64,000 nt of DNA from Bacillota bacterium (GTDB lineage Bacteria; Bacillota; Clostridia; Acetivibrionales; DTU013). Position 1 is the first letter of the stretch, and each line of letters begins with the position of its first letter. The position numbers and the translations under genes are program-made. The stretch spans positions 186,001 to 250,000 of the forward strand of contig JAEZCA010000035.1 of assembly GCA_023412665.1 (NCBI GenBank). Reading direction: 5' to 3'. The notes beneath the pieces were generated by a model, which was not told the origin of the DNA, made no database searches, and worked only from the letters and a program-made list of their open reading frames with translations. This document shows, one piece after another, positions 43,586 through 52,880 of this stretch.

Positions 43586-44545
43586 TTAATCGCGTACGCC
43601 ATTCCTTCTGCAGGGACCGCTAAGAATCTCACTGTCAATAGTTATAACTGATTCAGCGTCCGGATTTACTTCGTCAGCCACCGTTATCCCGACGTCCGAG
43701 AAGCTCATTGATAAGTCCACATCCAACACATGTGAGGTTCCTTCAGCGTCAGTACCCGAGCAAGTTAATGACATGCTCATCCCAACAGGATTGTTATACT
43801 GGTCAACTGTAATGGAGATTGCTATAGCTTCAAGCTTTTTATCGACCATATCAACATCATATTCACAAAGCTTCATGTCAGCAAATGCATCCTGAAGCTC
43901 TTGGGGCAACTGGCTCAAGTCCTCCGGGACTTCACACTCTTTATCTTCATACGTATCTGACATTTGAAATGCTGTCTGCAGTAATACAGGCATATTTCCC
44001 TCGTCAAGACTCAAAGAAAATGTACGCAGGCCGTTAGTTTCAGTCATATTGATCTGATCCTTGTAATCACCCATCAATGTATCAAGCAATGCTTCTCTTA
44101 ATTGCTTGTTTTCACCGGCATTCTCTCTTCCCTCACGTCCAAAACCCCTGCGGAATTCATCTCCATCCTCTGAGTACTCATCTTTGTTGGTTGTTTTGTA
44201 CCAGTTTTCAGACCCTGCCAGCTGCAGAAGCATATCATCGTTATTCTTGTACACTTCAAAGGACTTGGCCGTCTTACCTGAGATCTGGAAGGTCCCGCTC
44301 ATCTTATTGCTGTCTTTGTCGACCTTCATGCTGCCATCAAGGGCGATTACAGCTTGACCGTTATCCGAAATGGCCATAGACATGTTTACGGTAGCATTTT
44401 CAATACTCTCATGCTCCTTTGCAAGCACTGATTTGAACTGCTCATAGGCACTTCCTGCAGGATTAGCCGCCATTGCACCTGCTGTAAGCAACACGCCGCT
44501 CATGACAACTACTGCAATAGTGGTTAAAAATTTCTTGTTTTTCAT
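43586..44545 (-). CDS. Exported protein of unknown function, first gene of the ABC/two-component operon
   Basis: The 319-residue protein starts MKNKKFLTTIAVVVMSGVLL, a clear Sec signal peptide ending at AMA-AN, with no lipobox. The mature part is beta-rich with repeated strands (SMKVDKDSNKMSGTFQISGKT, MLLQLAGSENWYKT), like lipoprotein-carrier-type or LppX-like domains, although no family was firmly recognised. It lies in front of an ABC exporter and a sensor kinase, which suggests an extracytoplasmic partner for sensing or handling the exported compound. The start is preceded by AGGAG at 11 bases. Confidence 0.75.
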   Translation of the reverse strand: MKNKKFLTTIAVVVMSGVLLTAGAMAANPAGSAYEQFKSVLAKEHESIENATVNMSMAISDNGQAVIALDGSMKVDKDSNKMSGTFQISGKTAKSFEVYKNNDDMLLQLAGSENWYKTTNKDEYSEDGDEFRRGFGREGRENAGENKQLREALLDTLMGDYKDQINMTETNGLRTFSLSLDEGNMPVLLQTAFQMSDTYEDKECEVPEDLSQLPQELQDAFADMKLCEYDVDMVDKKLEAIAISITVDQYNNPVGMSMSLTCSGTDAEGTSHVLDVDLSMSFSDVGITVADEVNPDAESVITIDSEILSGPCRRNGVRD

Positions 44546-44787
44546 ATAATCCACACTCCTATATTTTTTCTGTGGCATCACTGCCACTGTTAAGAGTGTA
44601 GCTTGAAAAAATTAAAACGAAAGAAAGGAAGTATAAAGAAATTATAAAGTTTGGGGGTCAGGAACCTGCGCCCCCGTGTCAGGAATCATATAATTCTCTA
44701 ATTCTCAAACAAGTTTCTTTCTTGTTCTGTTAATCTACTGCTTGCAATTCTCTTGAACGTCATCCATAGTAAGAGAAAGTGAATTGT

Positions 44788-44816
44788 TTGCTTACACATA
44801 ATGCGTGTGATATATT
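44788..44816 (+). promoter_or_regulatory. Probable promoter of larA
   Basis: TTGCTT at 44788-44793 and TATATT at 44811-44816 are 17 bases apart. The remaining gap back to 44546 contains no gene, only the GGGGTCAGG palindrome near 44654-44676. Confidence 0.55.
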
Positions 44817-44911
44817 ATTATCAAACCTGAGAATCAACTCTGCGGCCGCAGTTCTCAGTGACCCTCCGTGATCTGCGTCTGCGGCGTGAAATAAAAGGAG
44901 ATCAGATAAAA

Positions 44912-46219
44912 ATGCCCTATTATCTTAAATACGGCGACCGTGAATTCAAGGTAAATCTGCCGGACGAGCAAATCAAGCTGGTACTGGAGCCAAACCCGGT
45001 CAAGCTGCCTGCAGGGACACCCCGCGAGCTTATCGAAGATGCGCTGGACAATCCTGTCGGTACAGACAGGATCGAAAATATCGTAAAGCCGGGAGAAAGG
45101 GTTTGTATAATCATCAGCGACAGCACACGCAGCTGGCAGAATCCCGGCATGATTCTAGGTGTCCTTCTTGACAGACTGGGCATGGCAGGCATCCGTGATG
45201 AGGACATAGTTATTATAAGCGCCCGCGGTACACATCGTGCGCAAACTGATGCGGAACTTTGTACACTCGTGGGTAACAAGATATATGACCGTATTAAAGT
45301 AGTTGACCACAACTGCACCGATGAAAGCAACCTGACATATATGGGAACAACAAGCCGCGGCACACCCGTCAAACTCAATTCCATCGCTGTTAACAGCGAC
45401 CGGGTCATTCTGATCGGCGCAGTGCTCCACCATTTCCTGGCAGGCTTCAGCGGAGGCCGCAAAAGCGTTATACCAGGTATCGCAGCGAGGGACACTGTAC
45501 AGGCCAACCATTCCCTCTCTCTTAACATTGGTCTTGGCAGTGGCGGAAATTCTCTCGTAAGAAGCGGCTGTCTGGAAGAAAACCCACTTCAGCTCGACAT
45601 GCTGGAGGGCGCACTTATGCTCGATCCCTGTTTTATAATTAATGTAGTCGTTGATGATAATTACAGGACCCTTAAAGCCTATGCAGGCGACATGGTAAAA
45701 GCTCATGCAGCAGCGTGCCGGCTGGTTGATGAGATGAACAGTGTCGATATAGACCGCCTTTACCCTGTGGTGATTGCGTCAGCAGGCGGATACCCGAAGG
45801 ATATGAATGTATACCAGCCAATGAAAACATTGTGCCACATGCTGGAGTGTACGGAGCCCGGAGGAGTCATGATAATGCTCTCCGAGAGCCGGGAGGGCTT
45901 TGGCTCTCCTGAAACCGAAAAACAGATCACAGGCTATGACAATATGCTCGACAGAGAGAAAGCGCTGCGTGAGCGTTATTCTATCGGAGCCCATACCGGT
46001 TATCTTTACGCCGACACTGCCGAGAAGTTTACCTTTATATATGTAACTGAGCTTGAGCCCGATAACTTTGCACGAACCAAAATGCATATCGTACACACCC
46101 TTGATGAGGCACTGGAGCTTGCATCAAAGCTAAGCGGCGGCAAACTTGACAGAGACGTTCTGCTGATGCCCAATGGTTCGGTAACGCTCCCAAGGATAAC
46201 GAACACGGCTCTTCGGTAA
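44912..46219 (+). CDS. larA: Lactate racemase-family nickel-pincer enzyme
   Basis: The 435-residue protein belongs to the LarA (DUF2088) family. Counting from the ATG after AAAGGAG, the residues that hold the nickel-pincer nucleotide in Lactobacillus plantarum LarA fall at the same numbers: His108 (RGTH), His174 (HH), Lys184 (GGRKS) and His200. That supports a cofactor-containing racemase or epimerase of 2-hydroxy acids. The cofactor-making genes larB, larC and larE are not in this window. The following aminotransferase gene in the same direction may share the transcript. Many LarA homologues act on acids other than lactate. Confidence 0.88.
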   Translation: MPYYLKYGDREFKVNLPDEQIKLVLEPNPVKLPAGTPRELIEDALDNPVGTDRIENIVKPGERVCIIISDSTRSWQNPGMILGVLLDRLGMAGIRDEDIVIISARGTHRAQTDAELCTLVGNKIYDRIKVVDHNCTDESNLTYMGTTSRGTPVKLNSIAVNSDRVILIGAVLHHFLAGFSGGRKSVIPGIAARDTVQANHSLSLNIGLGSGGNSLVRSGCLEENPLQLDMLEGALMLDPCFIINVVVDDNYRTLKAYAGDMVKAHAAACRLVDEMNSVDIDRLYPVVIASAGGYPKDMNVYQPMKTLCHMLECTEPGGVMIMLSESREGFGSPETEKQITGYDNMLDREKALRERYSIGAHTGYLYADTAEKFTFIYVTELEPDNFARTKMHIVHTLDEALELASKLSGGKLDRDVLLMPNGSVTLPRITNTALR

Positions 46220-46290
46220 TGCAGATAAAAGCAAATAATTACAGCAACAAGATGTTGACATAAAATGGCAGCAGTGAAAGAGAGATAGAT

Positions 46291-47523
46291 ATGAAATCAG
46301 ATAAACTGGACAGCCTCTGGCGAGAATACAACGAGTTCAAGCAGCGAGGCTCAAAACTGGACATGTCTCGGGGCAAACCAGAAAAAGCGCAGCTGGATCT
46401 TTCGATACCGATGCTTCAGCCTGATTATAACTTCATCAGTGAGGATGGCATTGATGTTCGAAATTACGGCGACACCACCGGGATTCCGGAGGCAAAGCGC
46501 CTGTTTGGTGAGCTGCTGGGTGTACCGGCAAATCAGGTCATCGTTGGCGGCAATTCCAGTATAAACCTGATACATGATGCACTTACTCGTGCTCTTATAT
46601 GTGGTCCGATGGAAGGCGATACGCCATGGGCCAAGCTTCCCCGTGTCAAATTCATATGTCCGGTGCCGGGATATGACTGGCATTTCCACATGTGTGACAC
46701 TCTTGGCATAGAGATGCTGCCCGTTCAGCTTGGAGCAGGCGGTCCGGATATGGACCAGGTAGAACGGCTTGTCCTGGACCCTGAAGTAAAGGGCTTTATC
46801 TGTAACCCCATGTACAGCAATCCTACAGGCATAACATACAGCGATGAAACAGTGGACCGCCTTGCGGCAATGAAAACAGCGGCACCTGACTTTCGTATCA
46901 TATGGGACAATGCCTACTGCGTCCACCATCTTTATGAAAATGACCGCGACAGCTTGAAAAATATATATGAAGCTTGTGCTGCACATGGAAACGCAGACAG
47001 GGTTCTCATGTTCACTTCCACCTCAAAGATCACCTTTGCAGGCGGCGGTATATCCGCCATGGGAGCGAGCTCTGCCAACATTGCACGCCATACTGCACTG
47101 CTCACATATCAGCTGGTCTGTTATGATAAGCTCAATCAACTGCGCCATATACGCTTTTTGCCTGACAAGGCATCAGTTGAAGCACATATGGCAAAGCATG
47201 CGGAAATCATTCGCCCTAAGTTTGAGTATGTACTCGAAGTGCTTGAAAATGAGCTCTCCGGCATCGGAAGCTGGAGCCGCCCCAAAGGTGGGTATTTTAT
47301 ATGCTATTACGCCCCTGACGGCTGCGCTCGGCGCATAGTGGAGCTATGTCGTGAGGCAGGTGTGACTCTTACTCCAGCCGGTTCACCGTATCCCGGCGGC
47401 CTTGATCCAAAGGACAGCACGATACGTATAGCACCGACACTGCCGCCATTGTCAGAGCTCAAACTGGTAATGGAGCTCTTCCCGCTGGCAGTCAAAATCG
47501 CCGCCGCAGAGAAAATGAAGTAA
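46291..47523 (+). CDS. PLP-dependent aspartate-type aminotransferase (subgroup Ic-like)
   Basis: The 410-residue fold-type I enzyme begins with the SRGKPEKAQLDLS motif typical of the Asp_aminotransf (PF12897) group. It has NPTGITY for the PLP phosphate region, WDNAYCVHHL with the pyridine-binding Asp, and the Schiff-base Lys in TSTSKITFAGGG. It transfers amino groups between amino acids and 2-oxo acids, with aspartate as a likely substrate. It lies 71 bases after larA and ends at a strong terminator. Confidence 0.88.
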   Translation: MKSDKLDSLWREYNEFKQRGSKLDMSRGKPEKAQLDLSIPMLQPDYNFISEDGIDVRNYGDTTGIPEAKRLFGELLGVPANQVIVGGNSSINLIHDALTRALICGPMEGDTPWAKLPRVKFICPVPGYDWHFHMCDTLGIEMLPVQLGAGGPDMDQVERLVLDPEVKGFICNPMYSNPTGITYSDETVDRLAAMKTAAPDFRIIWDNAYCVHHLYENDRDSLKNIYEACAAHGNADRVLMFTSTSKITFAGGGISAMGASSANIARHTALLTYQLVCYDKLNQLRHIRFLPDKASVEAHMAKHAEIIRPKFEYVLEVLENELSGIGSWSRPKGGYFICYYAPDGCARRIVELCREAGVTLTPAGSPYPGGLDPKDSTIRIAPTLPPLSELKLVMELFPLAVKIAAAEKMK

Positions 47524-47559
47524 GCTGCTCTATTATACTGATATTGCAGAACATAAAAT

Positions 47560-47600
47560 AAAGGACTGACCCGGCACGATACCGATTTCAGTCCTTTTTT
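47560..47600. terminator. Terminator between aminotransferase and ABC transporter genes
   Basis: AAAGGACTGA (47560-47569) pairs with TCAGTCCTTT (47588-47597) and is followed by a run of T; it also ends just before the convergent ABC operon. Confidence 0.9.
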
Positions 47601-47609
47601 TCTTCTCCA

Positions 47610-48404
47610 TCAGTTATTCTCATTTTCAGAGTAGCGCTCAAGGAATTGCTTTGTTCGCTCTTCCTTTGGATTACCAATGACTTGTTCGGGAGCACCATAT
47701 TCAACTACCACTCCTTCATCCATGAACAGCACGTTGTCCGAGACCTGCCTTGCAAAGGACATTTCATGGGTAACTATGACCATGGTAGTCTTCCTTTCGG
47801 CAAGCTCCCGGATCACTCGCAGCACTTCGCCCGTAAGCTCAGGGTCAAGTGCGGAGGTCGGCTCATCAAAGCATAGTATGTCCGGATTCAAAGCAAGAGC
47901 ACGCGCAATAGCCACACGTTGCTGCTGGCCGCCGGAGAGCTGATGTGGATAATAGTCAAGCTTGCTGGACAGACCCACGCTATCAAGGATCGCCTTGGCA
48001 TTTTTCGTTATTTCTTCATTTATCCTGTTTTTTTCGGTCTTGTAGTCAGGCTTCTCCTTGGCAAGCAGCATTCCTGCAAGTGTGACATTCTGCAGTGCTG
48101 TGTACTGTGGAAAAAGGTTGAAGGACTGAAAAACCAGTCCAAAGTGCAGGCGCTTGTCCCGGAGTCCCTTCTCATCTCTGGATTCCGGATTGGCAGCGTC
48201 AAAAATCATCTCACCTTTTACGGTGATTGTGCCTGCGTCAGGTATTTCCAAAAAATTCAGACAACGCAGCAGAGTTGTCTTACCGCTTCCTGAAGAGCCT
48301 ATTATAGAAAGAGTTTCGCCCTTTTCAAGGCTGAAGCTTATATCCTTGATTACCTCGAGATTTCCAAAGCTTTTATTTATGTTTCTGACTTCGAGTATTG
48401 GCAT
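47610..48404 (-). CDS. Polar amino acid ABC transporter ATP-binding protein
   Basis: The 264-residue ATPase has Walker [16 protein letters not shown] (about 34-48), signature [15 protein letters not shown] and Walker [16 protein letters not shown], as in GlnQ/TcyC proteins. It drives uptake of glutamine, cystine or similar amino acids. AAGGAGG precedes the start and it lies 13 bases after the permease gene. Confidence 0.93.
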   Translation of the reverse strand: MPILEVRNINKSFGNLEVIKDISFSLEKGETLSIIGSSGSGKTTLLRCLNFLEIPDAGTITVKGEMIFDAANPESRDEKGLRDKRLHFGLVFQSFNLFPQYTALQNVTLAGMLLAKEKPDYKTEKNRINEEITKNAKAILDSVGLSSKLDYYPHQLSGGQQQRVAIARALALNPDILCFDEPTSALDPELTGEVLRVIRELAERKTTMVIVTHEMSFARQVSDNVLFMDEGVVVEYGAPEQVIGNPKEERTKQFLERYSENENN

Positions 48405-48417
48405 CCTCCAGGCCTCC

Positions 48418-49053
48418 TTACACTTTGAAATAATCCAGCTTGCGTTCCAGCCATCCTAACAGCAGTGTCAGTATACCGTTAAACAGCAGGAAAAACAAAC
48501 CGGTGGAGAACAGCGGCCAAATGAGGCCCTGCTTGGTATATCGCTCTGCAGCCATAATGATTTCAGCTAATCCAATAACCCTTGCAAGCGCAGTATCCTT
48601 AGTGAGTGTTATTATTTCGTTGCTCATGGGAGGTACGATTCTCTTGACTACCTGCATGAGAACTACCTTGAAAAACACCTGGGACTTGGTCATTCCAAGG
48701 ACTGCGCCGGCTTCATACTGCCCCTTGGATATGCTTTCTATACCGCCTCTGTATATCTCTGAGAAATACGCGGCATAGTTGACGACAAAAGCAATAAGGG
48801 CAGCTGCCATTCTGGACTTCATCGGAACACCGAATAAAAGCCCCGGCGCGTATAATACGACAAATAGCTGCAGCATTAACGGGGTTCCGCGGATTATCCA
48901 CACAAAAGTTTTGACAAGCCACTTGAGCGGCTTGAATTTTGACATAGAACCGAAGGTTATGATCAGCCCCAATGGCAATGACATAAGCAGCGTCAGTATG
49001 AACAGCTCGACGTTTAGCCAAAATCCCTCAAGCAGGGATAAAATATATATCAT
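48418..49053 (-). CDS. Polar amino acid ABC transporter permease
   Basis: The 211-residue membrane protein has about five helices and the HisM/GlnP-type EAA loop ([23 protein letters not shown]). The start follows GGGAGG by seven bases; an 18-codon longer frame is rejected. It pairs with the adjacent ATPase and binding lipoprotein. Confidence 0.92.
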   Translation of the reverse strand: MIYILSLLEGFWLNVELFILTLLMSLPLGLIITFGSMSKFKPLKWLVKTFVWIIRGTPLMLQLFVVLYAPGLLFGVPMKSRMAAALIAFVVNYAAYFSEIYRGGIESISKGQYEAGAVLGMTKSQVFFKVVLMQVVKRIVPPMSNEIITLTKDTALARVIGLAEIIMAAERYTKQGLIWPLFSTGLFFLLFNGILTLLLGWLERKLDYFKV

Positions 49054-49151
49054 ACCGTTCCTCCCGAATAACAAGGAAGCCCCCATTAGAATCGCGAAGA
49101 CCCCCATGGAGACTTCCTGTTTTAACGCAACGTTATTTCAGAGCAATTACC

Positions 49152-49988
49152 TTATTTAATAAGAGCATCCTCAAGACCGTATTTTGTAGCTATGGTTTTG
49201 ACTGTACCATCATCTGAAAGCGCCTTGATAGTATCATTGACCTTGGCTGTCATATCGCTGCCCTTGCGGAATGCAATACCAAACTGCTGTGCGCCAAAGT
49301 TGATATCCGTGTTTGCAACCAGGTCTTCAAAATCAGTTCCGGGCCCTACATTGTAAAATGCAAGAGTAGCATCTACTATAGCCATGTCAGCAGTTCCCGA
49401 TTTGACTTCCATCAATGCTTTAGCCATTGAATCTGAAGGAACATAGTCACAGTTCGCAAAGTACTCTTTTGCTGAAACATCCTGAGTTCCGTCATCCTTT
49501 ATCGAACCGTCCACCTTGCCCTCGCCTGTAGATCCGGCTTCAGCTGTCAGTGTCAGTCCATCAACACTTTTCATGATCTCATCTTCACGGTCTGCCTTCA
49601 TAACGATAGCCTGCTCATTATTCATGTATGGTGCGGAAATACTCATATTTACCTTGCGCTCCTCGGTGATGCACATTCCGTTCCATATACAGTCGATATT
49701 CTTCGAGTTGAGCTCGACCTCCTTGGAATCCCAGTTGATCTCAATGAATTCAGCCTTGATGCCAAGCTTTGCACAAACGGCCTCGGCAAGCTCGGTATCA
49801 AAACCGGTCAGTTTACCGCTGTCATCATAGAAGCTCATTGGAGGATATTGGGTGATACCTATTATCATAGTCCCCTTATCCTTTATATACTTGTAATCGG
49901 AATCAGCCTTTGATGCACATCCCGGCAGCAGAGCAGTCAGCATGACTAATGCAAGCACCAGAGATAGTATTTTTGTTATCTTTTTCAT
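49152..49988 (-). CDS. Amino acid-binding lipoprotein of the ABC transporter
   Basis: The 278-residue protein has a lipoprotein signal peptide with lipobox LLPGC (Cys24) and a class II (SBP_bac_3) binding domain beginning GTMIIGITQYPPMSFYDDSGKLTGFD and including a GFDTELAEAV helix. Its sequence style fits cystine or glutamine binding. It is the first gene of the operon, which has its own promoter and therefore is not part of the nif transcript even though it lies 125 bases behind nifV-alpha. Confidence 0.92.
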   Translation of the reverse strand: MKKITKILSLVLALVMLTALLPGCASKADSDYKYIKDKGTMIIGITQYPPMSFYDDSGKLTGFDTELAEAVCAKLGIKAEFIEINWDSKEVELNSKNIDCIWNGMCITEERKVNMSISAPYMNNEQAIVMKADREDEIMKSVDGLTLTAEAGSTGEGKVDGSIKDDGTQDVSAKEYFANCDYVPSDSMAKALMEVKSGTADMAIVDATLAFYNVGPGTDFEDLVANTDINFGAQQFGIAFRKGSDMTAKVNDTIKALSDDGTVKTIATKYGLEDALIK

Positions 49989-50064
49989 ATTTGTCTCTCC
50001 CCCACAACATTTTAACGTTTTGTCACTTTACCGCGCTAAATCGATGATATATTTATACCACAGG

Positions 50065-50093
50065 ATTATATTTAAATCAAGTACGGAATACAA
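50065..50093 (-). promoter_or_regulatory. Promoter of the amino acid ABC operon
   Basis: On the minus strand TTGTAT (50088-50093) and TATAAT (50065-50070) are separated by 17 bases, about 75 bases before the binding-lipoprotein gene. A second overlapping pair, TTGATT with TATAAA, is also possible. Confidence 0.55.
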
Positions 50094-50112
50094 AATAATT
50101 TACATAACCCGG

Positions 50113-50919
50113 CTACACGGTCATTTGTATAATTTTCAAAATATCCTTTTGAGCTTCAAGGAGCTTCACCTCATCGACTTCGTGGAATACACCCAGACAG
50201 GCCTTTGCAGCTTTTATAAACTGCAGGAAGTCACAGTTTCCGGCACGCTCACCAATACCTCCGATTGTGCAGTCAACAAATTCCGCGCCACCCTTGGCGG
50301 CTGATAGAGAATTGGCCACTGCCATACCCATATCATTATGTGTATGGATCTCTATATCCATTCTTATTTCATTGCGTATGTTTCTTATTTCTTCATAAAT
50401 TCGCTTTCTCGAAAGTATTCCCACTGTATCTGCATACCTTACCCTGTTTACCCCCGCCTCAGATACAGCAGCTATAATTTGCAGCAAAAATTTGATATCG
50501 GCCCTTGACGCATCCTCCAGACCGATAGTGATTTGATGGTTTTTGTTTCGGACATAGCCAAGACACTTTTTTATATTGTACAGGACCCAATCTCTGTCTT
50601 TTTTTAGCTTTTGATTAATCTGGATGTCGGATGAAGGCACCGATATATGGATTATATCTGCCCCGCAATCAAGGGATTGTTTTATATCGTCGATATTCAA
50701 CCTGTTCCAGGTTGATATCCTGCTCTTTAAACCAAGCCCTGCGATCTTTCTTATGCTTTGCTTTTCCTCCTTACCCATGGCAGGTATCCCGGCCTCAATC
50801 TGGTATATGCCCATAGAGTCCAGAATTTTGGCTATTTGCACCTTTTCATTTATTCCAAGGGCTATCCCGGCCTTCTGTTCACCATCCCTCAATGTAGTAT
50901 CCACAATGTGTATATTCAT
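50113..50919 (-). CDS. nifV(alpha): Homocitrate synthase, alpha subunit
   Basis: The 268-residue protein is an HMGL-like TIM barrel with the signature DTTLRDGEQKAGIA (residues 7-20) and HTHNDMGMAVANSL near 190, which carries the metal-binding His-x-His. It condenses acetyl-CoA with 2-oxoglutarate to homocitrate, the organic ligand of FeMo-cofactor. Standard NifV is about 380 residues; here the C-terminal part is a separate upstream gene, as in C. pasteurianum. It is the last nif gene. Confidence 0.88.
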   Translation of the reverse strand: MNIHIVDTTLRDGEQKAGIALGINEKVQIAKILDSMGIYQIEAGIPAMGKEEKQSIRKIAGLGLKSRISTWNRLNIDDIKQSLDCGADIIHISVPSSDIQINQKLKKDRDWVLYNIKKCLGYVRNKNHQITIGLEDASRADIKFLLQIIAAVSEAGVNRVRYADTVGILSRKRIYEEIRNIRNEIRMDIEIHTHNDMGMAVANSLSAAKGGAEFVDCTIGGIGERAGNCDFLQFIKAAKACLGVFHEVDEVKLLEAQKDILKIIQMTV

Positions 50920-50948
50920 AATGCGTCTCCCCTGACTCCGGCCTTTGA

Positions 50949-51995
50949 TTATCCATTCCTGAGCAGTTCCAGGATCTCATTGTCCTCAAGATTTCTGTGG
51001 AGTAATATACTTTTTTCCCTTATCAGCTTAAGAAAATCCGATATATTGACACGTCCAATTTCAACACCAAGCTCCTGAAGTTTAATTGCAACAGATTTGC
51101 TGCCTGAATGCTTCCCAATTGACAATTTCCTTTCCTGCCCTACAATTATGGGATCGTAAGGCTCATAGGTCATAGGATCTTTATTGATTCCATCAGCATG
51201 TATACCCGACTCATACCGAAAAATATTTTTCCCTATTACGGGCATGTTCTCCGGGATTTGAACTCCCGCTGCTATTGAAAAGCTCTGTGCCAGCTCGGGT
51301 AGAATATTTAACCGTACCCTTTTAGACGACCTGAGCACTACACTGGCAAACGTAAGAACCTGTTCAACAGCAGCGTAGCCGGAGGCTCCACCATAGCCCA
51401 TAAACGAAGCGGTTATATACTCGGCATTATTCATTATTCCGTCTACCGCTAAAGCAGTCGCGTTACAGAAAAGATTTTCCGGGCAGATATCAATATTAAC
51501 CTCTTGTACTCTTTTAATATACTCAACACTTTTCATCCAGGCTGCCGATACAAATCTATTCATGCCAACGATCCGTATAGAATTAATATTTCTTATCCAT
51601 CCATCAGCTCGCAGCTTATTGATTTTATAAATATCGCAGATCGACTCAGCCCTGAATTCAACAGTAATATCCTTGCACTGTGCCGCAAGCTTTTCAACAA
51701 TACTGTTGAACTGTGGTACATCTCTGCTTAGCACTATGTTTTTGATAGGATGTATCCACAGGCCTTCCAGTGCTGTCTCGGAGTCGACTCTGTATAGAAA
51801 GCTCAATCCGGCAGGGAGCTTGCCAAGTTTTTTCAGTATATGAAGGTTAATTTCAATTAAATCTACACCAAGAGTATTCAGCATCCAACTCAATTTCAAA
51901 ATATCGAGTCTGCTTATCTTTGGGTTGGAATAAAATATTATCGGCAATGTCCTGTCAATTATTTTGCTGTTAAAGCTGCTTGTATCCATTCTCAT
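50949..51995 (-). CDS. nifV(omega): Homocitrate synthase, omega subunit
   Basis: The 348-residue protein has a degenerate TIM-barrel first part (residues 1-200) lacking the DTTLRDGEQ motif, and the LeuA/NifV-type linker and C-terminal segment with YESGIHADGI, YEPYDPIIVGQERKLSIGKHSG and a helical end. The KHSG segment completes the active site of its partner in homocitrate and isopropylmalate synthases. It begins seven bases after modB, whose last codons supply its GGAGTGA Shine-Dalgarno. The split omega/alpha arrangement is the clostridial form. Confidence 0.87.
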   Translation of the reverse strand: MRMDTSSFNSKIIDRTLPIIFYSNPKISRLDILKLSWMLNTLGVDLIEINLHILKKLGKLPAGLSFLYRVDSETALEGLWIHPIKNIVLSRDVPQFNSIVEKLAAQCKDITVEFRAESICDIYKINKLRADGWIRNINSIRIVGMNRFVSAAWMKSVEYIKRVQEVNIDICPENLFCNATALAVDGIMNNAEYITASFMGYGGASGYAAVEQVLTFASVVLRSSKRVRLNILPELAQSFSIAAGVQIPENMPVIGKNIFRYESGIHADGINKDPMTYEPYDPIIVGQERKLSIGKHSGSKSVAIKLQELGVEIGRVNISDFLKLIREKSILLHRNLEDNEILELLRNG

Positions 51996-52002
51996 GAATG
52001 AC

Positions 52003-52860
52003 TCACTCCTTGAACATGACCTTGAATATATATAGAACCAAAAACGATACTATAAAAAGAAGCATTGAAACTGAAGCCGCCGACACTACGTCCATTTGAA
52101 GCAGGGTATATATCTGCAGTGGAATGGTACGGGTCTTCCCCGTCATATTCCCCGCGAACATTATTGTTGCCCCGAATTCACCCAACGCTCTTGTCCAGGA
52201 AAGCATAAGGCCGGCTATTAATGGCTTTGCCATCATAGGAAGTATTACTCTATAGAATGTCTCCACCTTCCCTAAACCAAACAAGTACGATACCTCGAAT
52301 ATTTCAGGTCCAATAGAGTCTACACCCGTCTTGAGCACTTGTATATAAAAGCCGGATGCAACAAAAAACTGTGCCAGAATTACTGCCGAAGGAGTAAAAA
52401 CGACTTCAATATTAAATTGTTTAAGGAATGCGCCCGCAATACCTTCTCTTCCAAATGCCAGAAGCAGACCAATTCCTGCGACGGCCGGCGGCAATACCGT
52501 AGGCATGGTTACCAGGATTTCCAGGATCTTGGATAGCATACTCCCTTTTTTACCGGATAAATAGAACACAACAGGAGTACATAATAAAAAAATAAAAAGG
52601 ACCGTAATAGAAGTAGTCTGGATACTTATCTTCAAGGCTGCCATATTATCAGCTCTGGCCAGTGAAGAAACCGTATTTTTTATACCCGCTGTGGAAAATA
52701 TGGCATATACCGGTAAAGCTATCATAATAAAATACAGAAGGCTAAAAACAAAAGCTGCCGGTCTTAGTAACGCTTCCTTGTCAAAGCTTTTTCCACAGGA
52801 TAACAGGACCTTATTCTTTGATAAGCTTCCATAGCTGCGGCATACGTCAACCCTTTCCAT
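52003..52860 (-). CDS. modB: Molybdate ABC transporter permease
   Basis: The 285-residue protein has about six membrane helices and the ModB/CysT-type EAA loop (VSYLFGLGKVETFYRVILPMMAKPLIAG). It forms the molybdate channel. It lies 20 bases after modA and seven before nifV-omega. No modC ATPase gene follows, so the energy-coupling subunit must be encoded elsewhere or be shared. Molybdate supply for FeMo-cofactor is its evident purpose here. Confidence 0.9.
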   Translation of the reverse strand: MERVDVCRSYGSLSKNKVLLSCGKSFDKEALLRPAAFVFSLLYFIMIALPVYAIFSTAGIKNTVSSLARADNMAALKISIQTTSITVLFIFLLCTPVVFYLSGKKGSMLSKILEILVTMPTVLPPAVAGIGLLLAFGREGIAGAFLKQFNIEVVFTPSAVILAQFFVASGFYIQVLKTGVDSIGPEIFEVSYLFGLGKVETFYRVILPMMAKPLIAGLMLSWTRALGEFGATIMFAGNMTGKTRTIPLQIYTLLQMDVVSAASVSMLLFIVSFLVLYIFKVMFKE

Positions 52861-52880
52861 TTAAATCACACCCCATCAAC

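Noticed and set aside
49152..49988. Amino acid ABC transporter as part of the nif operon
   Set aside because: A separate promoter lies between nifV-alpha and the binding-lipoprotein gene, and the transporter type has no required nif function.
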